64,000 bases of DNA from Uranotaenia lowii (GCF_029784155.1 NC_073692.1:331967920-332031919); one strand, 5' to 3'. Positions 23,291 through 35,085 are shown, counted from the first letter of the stretch. The notes: generated by a model from the letters alone, not told the origin. Numbers and translations are program-made.

Positions 23291-26200
23291 AGCGAAATTT
23301 AAACTTTGCAGCACGTGTTTAAGTAGATATGGGACTTTTGGTTGCTTGGGAAAAACAAAAAACTTCTGCTCTGAAATTTTCATAAATCCAAATAAAATTT
23401 ATAAAACTGAAAAGTATCTACTTTTCATTCTTTGAAAAGTTAAATTGAAACTTTTAAGAAAACATAGTTAAGTTCATAAACTGATTTATACATAGAGATT
23501 TAGAGAACCTTCCTTAAAGAGAGACCGAATTATTCTCATATTGTTATTAATCAAGTTTTCTTCTGTTGTTCGGCTGCAGCTACTGAAGATAACTTCTTCA
23601 TTTTATAAACAAAAACTACAACCAATACTACTGATACCTCTTTGGGAAGACAAGCAACATTTACTAATGACGTAAAGCCACAATCAAACAAAATCTTAAC
23701 TGGCTGAAAGTAAGGCCATTTAACAAACTTTATTTTACCTTTTAACATCATACCTGCCTGCCACACCGAAGTCCATAAACTAATTCCCTTCACCCGGTGT
23801 CATTATTTTCCTTCATTTCCTTGCCCCAGCGCGTTTGTTTCGTTGTTCAAGGTCTGTCTCTTTAAAAGCTGTAGTCGGATGACCCAAAAACACCCACCTA
23901 CACACACACCGGAGCAAGCAAGATGGAGTAACTTCCCGTCCCAATTGGTCCGGTATCTCGGTGCAGTTCCAGTTAAATGGTCACTATTTATAATCGTTTA
24001 GCATCAAGCATGGACAACATTTGGAACAGCTTGGGGCTGGAGGCCAGGGAAAAAAACTAGTGCTGTCAACTTAGAGGCTTATGTGGATAAGATGCAAAAA
24101 CTAACGCCCAAAGCGTGTTTATACAGCCATTCAATTGCACCGTACAGTAATTTTCTAATCCATCGCGTCGTGTATCCAGGGTATAAAAGAAACAGGGCAG
24201 TTGAAATCCACTAATAGCAGGATTTTACTGTTATTCTTAATGATAAATTGTCATACGTAAATACTTATATTTACCTTATGTTCACGTTTGAAACCGGCTT
24301 TTAAATTTTGGCAATCATTAAAACTCATGGCTGGTCGAAACATAGTTTAATAATGCTGAATTGCTCAGCATTTTTCCTACGGAATCCGGCTAAGATTTAA
24401 GACTTATTGTACTGCCTTATTGGGGCACACGCACATAGCGACGACGTAATCACTCCCCGAGTTTACTGTTAAGCCCCTTTCATCAGTAAATAAGTATGGT
24501 AAAAGCGGAACAGTTTACGACGAACATGGGCCTACAAAGGAATGATGCGGGTATCATGGGATGATGAGACTCAATCAGGTGTGAAGCACCCGTACGTACT
24601 ATAACACACATTATAGTAGAATGGGGGCTCAAGACGAAAAAAAACTTGAAAGAAATGTTTCCACCTCATCGTGTTGTTGTTCCCAGTTGTTGTACCGACA
24701 TCATTAGGCTTCGATCGGGCGCTGCTGTTTCACATGGACCGGGCATATGTAGCAGGTTCCGTTCCAGCCGGAGTAGTAATAACACGGGAATAGGTCTTCG
24801 AGTCCAATGCGTATCCATTGGTGGCGTGAGATAGAGAAGGGACCGGATTAGCCGGAGGTGTCGGACGAATCATCCAGGAATTTGGACATAAGTGCTGCTG
24901 TGCTGTGTGTGAGACGAAATGGGGGTTTGTTTGTTTATGGTAAATCTTGGGTGATGGGAAACGGTGTGTTGGAATTTGTATCTTATTGGATTTGAAAAAG
25001 GGTCGGATAGGGCGTTGAGATTAGCATCAAACACCCAGGATGGGCTCGATCAGTGAGCTGCTACTACTAAAACTGATAATTGTCAACTGATTATAATCGG
25101 TTACTATCGGAAACTACATATTTAGAGTTGTGATACAGCTGATACCGGTAGGAAAGTACTGTGACTGTAATGTATGCACATAAAACCGCTGCAAAAATTG
25201 ACTTTTCGTTCCATACTTTTTTTCGATGCCTTTTAGAACTTTCAGGACAACAAGGATCAGTATAAAATTTGAGATTATTTGGGTGATTCCTGAATAAGTG
25301 CAACTTTTTTTTGTTTCAATTATAGTCGTTTTTCCATCTTTATGACATTCGCGACGAATATATATCAACGTTGCAGTTGGCGGACAGTTATTGAAAAACT
25401 TATATTATTCCTAACATAAAAAGCTAAGTATTTCATGAAAAAAGTTGTAACCATTTCAAAATAAAAGTATTTAAAAATAGCAGGCTTTGCTAGCTAGAGC
25501 TTTCAATAATTTGATGAAATATTTTTTCCAAGGTTAAAGCTTACTTCAGATAGAATTGGAACAAAAGCAATTGCCTGTATTTCAGTTATTTATTTTTGTT
25601 TTACACAAAAGTAGCGTTTTCTTCATACTTTAATGAAAAAATAAGGATGAAATTATTCGTCACGGTTTTGAAAGAATTCTCTATTTTTTCCTGTAAAACG
25701 GCTCACTAGGCGGCGCACATCCTCTTCGTCCATCTTTTTTTTAAGTATGTAAAACCGAACACACACATATAGGATCTCAGTGAAACTTCATGTTTCTTTG
25801 AAGAGATCTAAATTCTACTTAACACTAAAGCGTACATCTTTCAAGGATATAATGGCTAGCATCTTACTAATGCTAACACCACCAGCCCACAGAAAGAGCA
25901 CTATGTATGCAGTGGCCGAGACTCGATCTCATGACCTCTGGCTTAGAAGATTTGAACGCTATTCTCTAGGCCACGGTCGACGTTTTAGCTGTCTTATTCC
26001 ACCAGGTCTTCGTCTGATTGATGTCTTTGACGGAATACCTTTAAATAAACTAACCCACCTGATCGAATCTTTCTTTCAAAATAAACCCTCATCAATACAA
26101 TAAATCCAATTCCATAAGAGTTCATACGAAACCATGGGGTCCAGGTATGGTGTATGCGCTGCATTGAAGATTTGTCAAACTTAATAATCTAAAGAATGCA

Positions 26201-26670
26201 TGTGAACATCTTAGGCAGAAACTGCGGTGAATCCGTGCACCCATGATGAATAACCAACATACATACATACAGAATATTTTCGTTTTTTTTGCCACGGTTG
26301 CAAATGCCCTGCCAAATCATAAATTTACGAGCAAATTTGCAATTTTTTCACTATTTTTACCTTTTTTCGGCTTCTATGTCGATTGTTCACAAAGAACAGT
26401 CGATTTGCGATATGTTAAAAGTAGCTGACAAAATTCCCACCACGCGGGCACCAAGAACTTTCAAATCCGTTCACCTGGAGAGCGCCATAATATGAGCTAA
26501 GAATGTTCTAATTCTAAATGAAGCATGCTTAATATGAATCAACAAATTCATTGGTTATGCAAACCAGTTTTGTGATTTTTTTTTTATTTTCATTCTACGA
26601 TTAACTAGCATTCAAACCAGCAGTCAAAGACGCTAAAAATTCAAAAACTATAGTTTTAACTCTTTTTTCG
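23291..26670. other. No recognised gene
   Basis: No open frame here has a recognisable domain, and no TIR or LTR pair was seen. The segment is AT-rich and probably intergenic or intronic. Confidence 0.3.
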
Positions 26671-27035
26671 TATAGGGGAGATAAGGACACAATGGCCACC
26701 TTAAGAAAGACTCATATTTACCAATAGAAAACAGCGATAATATGTGAGTTACTTCGTTGTTACGTGATCAGACACTATAAAAGTCTATTTTCTAACTAGC
26801 TGAAACTAGAACTAGACAAAAGTAGATAAAAATGTTTAAAAATGCATTTATATTTTTTCCCGAAAGCTGAAAATCAGTCACGGTAGGAGTATAGTGAGAA
26901 ACTCCCTTGGGGAAGTATGAGCACTATTGATCGAGGCACGGTGAGCGTTTTCTGCCGTAGAATCTAACAGTGAGCTCAATTCGATAAAGTCAACTGAATC
27001 ATAGAGCTACAGCTTGATAAGTTTCATCGGACGAT

Positions 27036-27112
27036 TTGACCTATTGGTAAGGTGTCGGAGAGATAATCAGAGCACTCGAGTTCAATTCCTGGCCAAGTCG
27101 AGTTTTTTTTTT
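27036..27112 (+). ncRNA. tRNA-like Pol III cassette (copy B, left arm)
   Basis: A-box-like TTGACCTATTGGTAAGG, B-box-like GAGTTCAATTCCTGG, then a 10-T run (27103-27112). Confidence 0.5.
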
Positions 27113-27324
27113 CATGTATCATTCATGATCATACATTTTGCACTAAATAAACGTTGAATCGTAGATCCATTTAACAAAGCAATAACACAATAATGAATAT
27201 CTGTTTGTAAAATAAAAACAATTCACACACACTCATTTATTATGTTTTTGGTGCTTGTTTGTCGGATTATGCGACTAGCTGCATAATGCAACAATTCAAA
27301 ACAATCGACCATGAATGGTAAATG

Positions 27325-27399
27325 AAAAAAAATCGCCTCGTCCAGGAATCGAACTCGAGTCTTCTGATTACCTCTCCGTCACCTTACAAATAGGTTAAA
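27325..27399 (-). ncRNA. tRNA-like Pol III cassette (copy C, right arm)
   Basis: Inverted relative to copy B. On the minus strand: TTTAACCTATTTGTAAGG, then GAGTTCGATTCCTGG (a perfect B-box core, GTTCGATTCC) and a T-run. Copies B and C converge on the centre of the foldback element. Confidence 0.52.
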
Positions 27400-27733
27400 C
27401 CGTCAGATGTAAACTAGTCAAGCTGTAGCTCTATAATTCACTTAACTTCATCGAGTTGGATTCCCTGCTAGATTCTACTGCAAAAAATGTAGATCGTGCC
27501 CCTATCAATGGTGCTCTGTTCGCCTCAATTCAACAAGTTAAAGTAAAAACGTGTTTTAAAATTGATTATAGCACAGATGAAATTAAAGTGAAAATCAAAA
27601 ATTTAAAAATGATGAGAATTGATTAACAATGTGTACATCATGTAGCTAAGCGTATATTATACAAAACTATTCGTGAAAATTAGAGAGGGGTGTCCAGTTC
27701 GCGCGGATGCTCGTTATGCCCTTATCTCCCCTA

Positions 27734-28170
27734 CCTAACATCAAATATCTTTCCTAGGGTACAACTTAAGATAGTAGTCCGAATCGATGTTGGCGCCTCG
27801 GCCGGATCTGACGTCGATGATGTCCGAGAAGTCTATCAAAACGTGGTCGATCTGTGATTGCGTTTAGTGGGGTGATCTCCAGGTGTACTTGTGTGCAAGA
27901 ATGTGCTGGAAAAAGGTACTACATATGGCCATTCGTTTGAAGGCGGCTAAAGCTTTAAGTCTGAGACCGTTTTTTTTGATCAGCTAGTGCGGGCTGAATC
28001 TTTCAATTACCAGTTTGAAATCCTCTACCTGGCCGACCTGAGCCTTAAAATTCCGGATGACGATCTTGACGATGTATTCGACAGCGGTCATGTTCACGTT
28101 TCAGCCGGCCCTTGATTCGCAACCGGCACAATCGTGGGTCTATCAACCCGTTGAGATTTGTCTCATCGTA
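27734..28170 (-). pseudogene. LINE apurinic endonuclease domain fragment, degenerate
   Basis: Minus-strand frames read KIVIRNFKAQVG (canonical GDFNAxVG), NGLRLKALAAFKRMAICSTF, KYTWRSPH, a stop, QIDHVLID, then DVRSGRGANIDSDYYL (canonical SDHYL). This is the APE-type endonuclease of non-LTR retrotransposons with two catalytic motifs damaged (GD to RN, His to Tyr). It begins immediately at the border of the TA-MITE and is cut by the copia-type element at the other side. Confidence 0.75.
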
Positions 28171-28407
28171 GTAATTGATGGTACCAATAACAAAATACAC
28201 ATAATTAGTAAACAAGTATTATATGTAACCATGGAAATAGTTTGGTATATAAGGTAGCGAAATTAGTTAAATAAAGTATTAGAGGCGAATCTACCAAGCA
28301 AGCCTCTCTAATAAAATAAATTAAATTAAATTAAATAAAGTATTCCAAGTTCTACCAGCAAGTAGTACAGATCTCTCCTTTCCACTGCTCAAGTGCTTCC
28401 ACCAACA

Positions 28408-28422
28408 GGTTATGGGCTCAGC
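28408..28422 (+). promoter_or_regulatory. copia-type primer-binding site
   Basis: GGTTATGGGCTCAGC immediately after ...ACCAACA. One mismatch to the copia half-tRNA (iMet) binding site. Known for Ty1/copia elements of insects; the assignment here is by sequence similarity. Confidence 0.7.
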
Positions 28423-28439
28423 ACTAGTAGAAAGGATGA

Positions 28440-29200
28440 GCAGCGGAATCAACAGTGGCAAGAAAAGCCAACGTCAATGAAAGTCAACGAGCCGAAGCCA
28501 GGAAGGACAACGAATCAGAAACCATCGAGGCAGGAACCAGAGCCACTGGAAGGTCGTCGATCTCGAGCCATATTGAAGTTGTTGAGCCATTGGAAGGTCG
28601 GCGAACCGGAGACCGTGAAAGGTTGTCGGACCAGGACCCAACTGGAAGATCATCGAATCGGGAAGCCAGGTAGCACGGGAAGTCGTCGGACCGGTGCAGT
28701 GGAAGGTCGCTGCACAACGAAGCAGTTGTCGGGCCAGTAGGTCATCGTACCGAAAGCCATGGAAGGTTGGCGGCCGGTATCATGGAACGTCGTCAAGTCA
28801 GGAACCAGGTGGTGGTCGTCGGGGCCAGGAGCCACTGGAGGACTTAAGAAGCGGGGTACTACGGAAGATGGTCAAGTGAAGGTCGTGAGGCTTGGACCAC
28901 TGGGAGGCTCAGGCCTCAGGAAAGGCGGCAAGGCGAAAGAGAATGCTTCGAGCTGCAGCAAGGGAGTCGAGACCAGAGGTCAGATGGAAGGTCGTCGGAT
29001 CGGAGCTAGATGGAGGTCGTCGGATCAGGAATCATGAAAAGTCGTCAGACCAGGAGCCAATTGGAAGGTCGTTGTACCTGGAGGCCAGTTGGAGGTCGTC
29101 GAGCCAGGAATCATGGAAGATTGACGAGCACGAGCTACTGGTAGATAGTCGAGCCGGAAGCCAGAAGTAAGGTCGTCGAGCTGCAACAGGGGCAATCGTA
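28440..29200. repeat. ~27-bp minisatellite inside the copia-type element
   Basis: Diverged units of the form GGTCGTCGGACCAGGAGCCA-TGGAA, clearest at 28980-29130 where successive GGTCGT starts are 26-28 bp apart. The unit is 9 codons long, which explains open frames on both strands. Confidence 0.7.
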
Positions 29201-29405
29201 GCAAACGAAGGGACAAATAACAACATACACATAATTAGTAAACAAGTATTATATGTAACCATGGAAATGGTTTAATAGGTATATAAGGTAGCGAAATTAG
29301 TTAAATAAAATATTCTCAGTTCTACCAGCAAATAGTACAGATCTCTCCTTTCCACTGCCAAAGTGCTGCACTATATACAATTGAAGATCCTGATTCCTAA
29401 GACCA

Positions 29406-29442
29406 CGGGGTCGTACACTATTCTGCTTAGTGTACGACCCCG
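29406..29442. repeat. Perfect 15-bp-stem hairpin
   Basis: CGGGGTCGTACACTA pairs perfectly with TAGTGTACGACCCCG around a 7-nt loop (TTCTGCT). It sits 36 bp after the right LTR of the copia-type element. Role unknown. Confidence 0.75.
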
Positions 29443-32400
29443 AAAACCAATTCGAATGAACAATTACGGAGCCAACGACGCCCTCATCGGTGCAATGAAA
29501 TCATTCAACCGTTTTTCGGAGCATTTTGACTTTGACGTTTCCAAGGATGTTTTCCGAAAAAAAGTGATAAGGGCCTTGAGAACCCCATAGTTAGAGTTGA
29601 ATGTTTTGTTTTTTTTATTTTAATTTTAAGAAATCATTTGGAACAATATGTGATCAGTTGATTAGAAATAAATAACAAATACGACCACCACCTGATTACG
29701 CGCTTTTAGAGATCGGCAGTACTATGGAATATGTCTTAAGTTTTCAATTGCTGGTCTCTTTTCGTTGCGGAGGTCTTTGCCGTTTTTCATCCAAAATTTC
29801 TTGTCCATAGTTCTTTGCTTGTATTTTTTTTCAGTCACGAGCTCACAGCTAACCCCACTGATGAAATCCAAGCAACCGCACCGGGTCGGACTGTTGTTTT
29901 GTATTAAATATCCGAGATAACCCGGATAAAACCTGGCAATCTGGCAACCTCAATTTAGACCATAAAACATGCACACAAGCTTGTATATATGTAATCTTTG
30001 TCTTGTACTCATTCAATTGGATGCAATGTTAAAACAGGCAAATTGAGCAAGAAAAACAACTGTCTTTATCAAAGGATATATAATTTCTTTTTTTTTTTTT
30101 TTTTGGAAACGTCCAAACCGAAAATTTTGATATCAAATCTATCTCTGAATACGATAAGAATATCTCGTGGAGATGGGTTCGAGTAACAATTTTTATATGA
30201 TCTCCTGATCGAGCTAGTATATAGCAAAAGTATATATATATATGAAGTATCAATCATTATCAACAACATACATTCCCTTTATCAGTCCTAATTCTCTTCG
30301 TCATTTGTATAAACGGAAGTCTCAATTTTATCTGATAGGTAGTTTTCATAACAATTCACTTCAACTTAGCGAAGCGCAGAAATTCCAAATCTCTTTACCA
30401 TTTTTTCAACAAAAATCTTAATTATCTCCAGAAGATTTAATTTTGATTCATTTTTATTCATACAGAAATTTCAATCTGTTACGAGCGGAAATCTCAATCA
30501 ACTCAATTTGCTTCTGTAGAAGAACTAATTTTGAAAAAGATAAAAGACGTCATCCGAGTCCATACTATTGAGTTGAATCCTGATATCCTATTATATGATG
30601 GGAGAGTGAATATGCTGCTTATTTGATTTGTTCCCTTCAACTTCTGTTGAACCTTGTTATATTTCATGCTTATCGTTCCAGTGATACGTAACTTCAGTTT
30701 TATACCGCAGCACTACTGTGAACACGTTATTTATCTACATAATTTATTCATCGGAGCATATTGATATCAAATCGTAAAATATGCCTCATAGCAGCAAAAG
30801 CAGATACAATCCAACTGCTTTGCCGGGCGTCGATTTTCACACCTCACCGTATCGTCGTCGTTGCACCACATTGGCATATTTTTATTTATTTAATTTATTT
30901 CGTTTTCGTTTTCCTCCCGCAATCGTGACTTGGGGAGAGAGGAACGGTCGTTTGCGAAGGTGGTGGCCCACGAAATCCGCCACCACGCTGCTGCCGCCTT
31001 TGAACTTTTGTGGTCCCACCAAAAACGGAGAAAGGGTATCAGCCACGAACAACGAACGACGACGGCGACGAGGTCCAGCTTTTAGGCAAATGAATTTGAA
31101 AGAAAAGCGAAGAGAGATACCTTCAATTTTATACGGAACATGACCACGAGCTGGCACTGTTGACAGGAAAACAAATTGAATTTCATCTTATCGCGGTGCC
31201 TTGTTTCCATATTACATCAACCAGCCTTATGGGCGTATGTGCATTTTTAAGTGAGAGCTGCTGCTGCAACACTGTATGTGGCTCGGTGGTTTGCCCCGAG
31301 GGAAATAATTTACGACGTTTTGTGACAGTACCGGGAGCACGCGGCCTCAACGGAATAACGCGCGCAAGCCTCGCGTGTTGATGAAAGGGTAAACTGTGGG
31401 AAAATATCATACTCCATTAGTGCATCGTTTTTATTATGAATAGATTTTTAATTAATTTCGTCAAATAATTGGTCCAAAACAAACGAGTTATAAAACGAGA
31501 ACTCGCCCAAATTTGAGTTAAAAAAAAATCAGAGCAGTTGAAATTTGAAACTTTTGTCAACTTCGTGAGACCACATTCCCTGCTTTGGATCCGTCCTGCC
31601 AGAAAGCTGTTCAATGTTATTTATCTGATGCCCCCAGGGGTTCTGTGAACACTTACCACTGTTTGCCTTCAACGGATTCCGAACTGTAAGGGTCCAGATT
31701 TCCGATGTCACAACACAACTCGTCGTCGTCGATTCCGATAGACGTAGATATATTAAATGTGCCTTAATAGTTGTCACGTGCAGGACAAATCCGCAGCAGG
31801 GAACAGGCCCGGTGGCTTCTTCCGTTGCTCCGACTGCGAATCTCATTATTCTACTCACGATCAATTTGCCGACTGGTTTGTTGAGGTCAGTATACGTCAT
31901 TCATTCTTGAAAAAAGAGCAATACAATCGTGATTGTTTGTTTTTGTCGGGTCGGCTACCTTATAGCGACACTAACGCCGTTTAGGTTCAATCAATCCGTT
32001 TGTCAAATAAAAATCAAGTTTTGTTTGCATTTGCTACATTGACTGAAAGATGAAGTATTTGTAAAGACCCTGCTTGGCTATGAAAAGATGCCAAAAGGCA
32101 CTTGAATATTGTGTATTTTTCTTCTGTGGCGACCGTTAAAAGTTGGTTAACAACACTCAACGGTGTAGCTTTTTGAAAGTTTCCCCGTCTAGAAAAATCC
32201 AGAATCTACGATTGACAAATTTGCATGGTTTGAACTCAACAATTAGCTTAAAAAAAACCAAAATTCTACCGATGATTAAACGTTGTAAAAGGCAATATGT
32301 TAACATAGACCGACCGGCTTACCCGTTTAGTTTTAAGTGGACATTAAAACGATTCCTTCATTTCAACGCCAAAACTGCGCAAATATACTGATCGGAAATG

Positions 32401-32612
32401 CCGGCGCAAAAATGCTTTTGAAACTACCAGACTACCACCTACCTATATGTAACTAACCTAACTCAGTCAACGAGTTGCTAAAATATCTCTCTTTTTCGTT
32501 TGTCTTTTTCTTTCTTTGCATCCTCTCCGGAACGTCGACGGATCCATCATAATCTAACAACCTTAAACCAATTACGGCACCCGGTGCTGTGCGGTTCGTT
32601 TGCCCAAATCAG
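29443..32612. other. No recognised gene; upstream flank or intron of the ankyrin gene
   Basis: A short open frame 29451-29590 (NNYGANDALIGAMKSFNRFS...) looks protein-like in composition but is not recognised. The 30781-31143 frames are Arg-rich and match nothing. Words of the AGTCTCAATC type recur near 30320 and 30490-30505 and again at 34440-34620. No further ankyrin exon was found by eye. Confidence 0.3.
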
Positions 32613-32720
32613 GAGAATACCAATCGATCACCTCTGCACGAGGCGGCGTCCAAAGGTGACGAAAAGGCGGTGGAAGCACTGCTGGCTTCTGGAGCCGATC
32701 GGAATGCGAAGGAGCTGCTG
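32613..32720 (+). CDS. ANKRD6: ANKRD6-like, first visible coding exon (ankyrin repeat)
   Basis: Encodes 36 residues forming one ankyrin repeat, with the core RSPLHEAASKGDEKAVEALL. Read phase 0 from GAG after the acceptor ...CCCAAATCAG. The donor is CTGCTG|GTGAGT. The next exon also opens in phase 0, so the repeat boundary is kept. The same frame stays open upstream to a TAA at 32550-32552 with no ATG, so this is an internal exon and the true acceptor could differ slightly. A pyrimidine tract lies at 32490-32525. It aligns with the vertebrate ANKRD6 repeat that precedes the GNTALHEA repeat, so at least one more upstream exon is expected. Confidence 0.75.
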
Positions 32721-33133
32721 GTGAGTATCAAAAACTCTTAAAGAAATGTTATTAAAAAATATATTTTTAGTTTCTACATAACCCCTAAGTGTTAGTAAAT
32801 TTAGTCTCGATTCACAGAATTGACCTCCGTATGAACCTTGATCTAATTTAAGTGTTCCGCAACCAGTTTCGTTTACACACCGTTCCTTTATTTACTTTTT
32901 AGCCTACGGACACGAATAAATCATTAGCGAAATTGAAACGTTTCCGAACTTAGATGGCGGTGTTGCTGTCAAATAAAAAAAAACGCAAACTTCCTGTGTT
33001 CGAGCTCGAAAGTGTTTTTGCGTCTGCCGGCTCTGCTTTAGAGCCAGCTCCCAGATTTGGAAATACTTCAGTTACTGCTTTCGGAGACGTTAGTTAAAAA
33101 TTTTGGATGCACAAATTTTTAACTTCAGTTCAT

Positions 33134-34385
33134 CGGTTAAACCGTTTATTTAAAAAATCAATTAAATTTCTTTTTCAAATTTAATTAGTATAAAATTCAG
33201 GAAAAATATTCAGCTAGGCTTCCGCTTCTCCAAATCCGAATTGCCGGGCCTTACGCTTAACCCCTGCCATCAGATTTTGTACAGTCACCTTGTCCACCTT
33301 CTTCGCTGCAGAAAGCTAGTTTGCCTTGAACTGCTGCTCGTCCTTAGCAGTTATTTTGGTCTTCTTTAGGTTCCGCTTGACAATAGCCCAGTATTTCTTA
33401 ATTGGGCGGTGCTCTGGCGTGTTGGAAGGGTTCTTGTCCTTGGGAACCACCTGCACGTTGTTGGCGGCGTACCACTCGCTGGCCTTTTTACCGTAATGGC
33501 AAGATGCCATATCCGGCCAAAACAGTACGGAACAACCGTGTTTCTTCAGGAAAGGCAGCAGACGTTCATTCAAACACTCTTTCACGTAAATTTCTTGGTT
33601 GACAGTCCCGGAAGCTATGAAAATGCTGCTTTTCAAGCCACAGGTACAGATGGCTTGCCAAACCAGATATTTCTTCGCGAACTTTGACAGTTTCATGTGC
33701 TTGAAAATATCTGCTACTTTTCCCCTTCCTTTTGCCGTATCAAACTCCTGTCCCGAAAGCTGTTTGTAGTCGGCTTTGACGTAGGTTTCGTCGTCCATTA
33801 CCACGCAGTCAAACTTCGTCAGCATCGTCGTGTACAGCCTTCGGGATCGCGCTTTGGCCGTCGTATTTTGTTTATCATCGCGATTTGGAGCCCCTACCTT
33901 CTTGTAAGTCGATAGTCCGGCTCGTTTTTTTGGCTCGATGCACGGTTGTAGACGATACACCCAGCTTATTTGCGGCATCTCGGAGAGAAAAGTTAGGGTT
34001 TCGCTTGAAACTACCGGCAACTCTCTTTGTCGTCTCAGCGGCTTCCGGTTTTCGATTTCCCCCCGATCCAGACTTCCTGGCTGTCGACAAACGTTCCCCA
34101 AACACTTTAATTACATTTGTAACGGTTGATTTGGCAACTTATAGCGATTTTGCCAGCTTTGCGTGCGAGTAGCTCGGATTTTCGCGATGCGCGAGTAAAA
34201 TTTTGATACGCTGCTCTTCTTCCTTGCACAGTATTTTGAAAACTGAAGTGTGAATTCCAAAATCAAAATAGGAGCAACATTCTACACACACACCTTCAAA
34301 ATGAGGGGTGTTCAGGTTTTTTAAATGCAGAATTGAAAGAAATACGTCAAGTTGATATTGATCAAATTTTGACCGTATCACCCTT
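33134..34385 (-). mobile_element. Tc1/mariner DD37E transposon, copy 2 (3' TIR lost)
   Basis: Minus-strand copy of the 15996-17264 element. Its 5' TIR is intact at the right (…ACCGTATCACCCTT, then TA at 34386-34387). At the left, homology stops near 33134 within the 3' UTR and no TIR follows, so the element is truncated and could not move. It lies in intron 1 of the ankyrin gene, antisense to it. Confidence 0.88.
33214..34234 (-). pseudogene. DD37E transposase, catalytic Glu lost
   Basis: It retains the second HTH segment missing from copy 1 (SLRDAANKLGVSSTTVHRAKK) and both Asp motifs (VVMDDETYVKA, FWPDMASCHYG). Lesions: the start ATG is changed (ILCKEEEQ in place of MTSKEEEQ), there is a stop after AKSL and a frameshift near 33940, the catalytic Glu is replaced by Lys (HRPIKKYW), and a Trp codon is changed to TAG after QQFKAN, cutting off the last 34 residues. 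Confidence 0.9.
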
Positions 34386-34387
34386 TA

Positions 34388-34863
34388 ATCTGTTTTGAAT
34401 TCTGGGTGTGTTGTGTAGTCTTAATGAATTGTTCAACAGAAGTCTCAATCCGTTTTAATTCGTTCTGTTAGGAGAAGACTCAATCCGATTTATCTTTTAC
34501 GCCATAAGCAAATGTCTCAATTCACTTTAACGTTTTATTCTTTAGCAGAGTTATCCATCCACTTTGATTCTCTGTTCTATTTTACAAGTAAAAATCTCAA
34601 TCTGCTATAAAAGGTCTGCCGGAAACAAAAACATGCATCTTATTTCATTCATTCTGCCAAAACTACTTACCTAATCTCATCTGATTTGATTGACCTTACC
34701 AGCAAAAATAGGTGCCAATGTAATTGTTTCATAATCAGAACAGACCGACATTAGTAATACAAATAGAAACAGAAGTCTCAATGCAATGTATTCGAGAAAT
34801 GACAAAAAATCAAAACCAATTATGTATGTCGGCTTTGCTGAAGCAATTTAACGTCGAATCAAG
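34388..34863. other. Intronic DNA with recurring TCTCAATC words
   Basis: AAGTCTCAATCCG-like words recur about every 50-60 bp (34439, 34478, 34513, 34590, 34770). This may be a very old tandem repeat. No coding. Confidence 0.35.
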
Positions 34864-34865
34864 GT

Positions 34866-35085
34866 TGTACTCCATTTTCCCGAAAACCATTGCCCAGAAT
34901 GAAAAATCACCAGAATTTCAATTACCAGAAATCCACTTCCCCAGATTTTTTTCCCAGAATGCACCATTTACCAGAATTTTTTTTCCCAGAATGAACCGTT
35001 TCCCAGAAAAAAATTTACCAGAATGAACCATTTCCCAGAAAATTTTTCGCCAGAATTGCCATTTCCCGGAAAATTTAATATATTT
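34866..35085. repeat. Minisatellite-like terminal array, left
   Basis: Repeats of the form CCCAGAATG-ACCATTTCCCAGA, about 30 bp, roughly seven diverged units, starting GTTGTACTCCATTTTCCCGA. The same array in reverse complement lies at 41690-41893. Confidence 0.75.

Larger units (their letters stand above)
26675..27731. mobile_element. TA-target foldback MITE with two tRNA-like cassettes, 1.06 kb
   Basis: Ends GGGGAGATAAGG and CCTTATCTCCCC, with TA on both sides (26673-26674, 27732-27733). The left arm (26675-27140) and right arm (27320-27731) are inverted copies, sharing TTCTGCCGTAGAATCTA, the tRNA-like cassette and the ATTCATGATC block, around a centre of about 180 bp. No coding capacity. 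Related units lie at 39573-40609 (full), 44747-45310 and 21047-21420 (one arm each). Confidence 0.82.
28176..29370 (+). mobile_element. Non-autonomous copia-type miniature LTR element (TRIM) with 27-bp tandem repeats
   Basis: LTR-like direct repeats (28176-28407 and 29206-29370) flank an 800-bp interior. Directly after the left LTR, which ends CCAACA, comes GGTTATGGGCTCAGC. This closely matches the Drosophila copia primer-binding site (GGTTATGGGCCCAG), where a half-fragment of initiator Met tRNA primes. There is no pol or integrase. The interior (28440-29200) is GA/CG-rich and made of about 27-bp units, so all frames stay open without resembling a protein. The left LTR has a 60-bp local expansion. 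A target duplication was not found. Confidence 0.72.

Noticed and set aside
28393..29170. Several open frames in all phases
   Set aside because: A 27-bp unit with no stop in any phase explains them; no protein family fits.
30781..31157. Arg-rich frames on both strands
   Set aside because: No domain, and the two strands are equally open; no splice partners found.
31529..31900. 123-codon minus-strand frame
   Set aside because: No recognised family, and it shares no splice pattern with the ankyrin gene.
34718..35026. 100-codon plus-strand frame with PRFFSQN-type repeats
   Set aside because: It is a translation of the minisatellite array.
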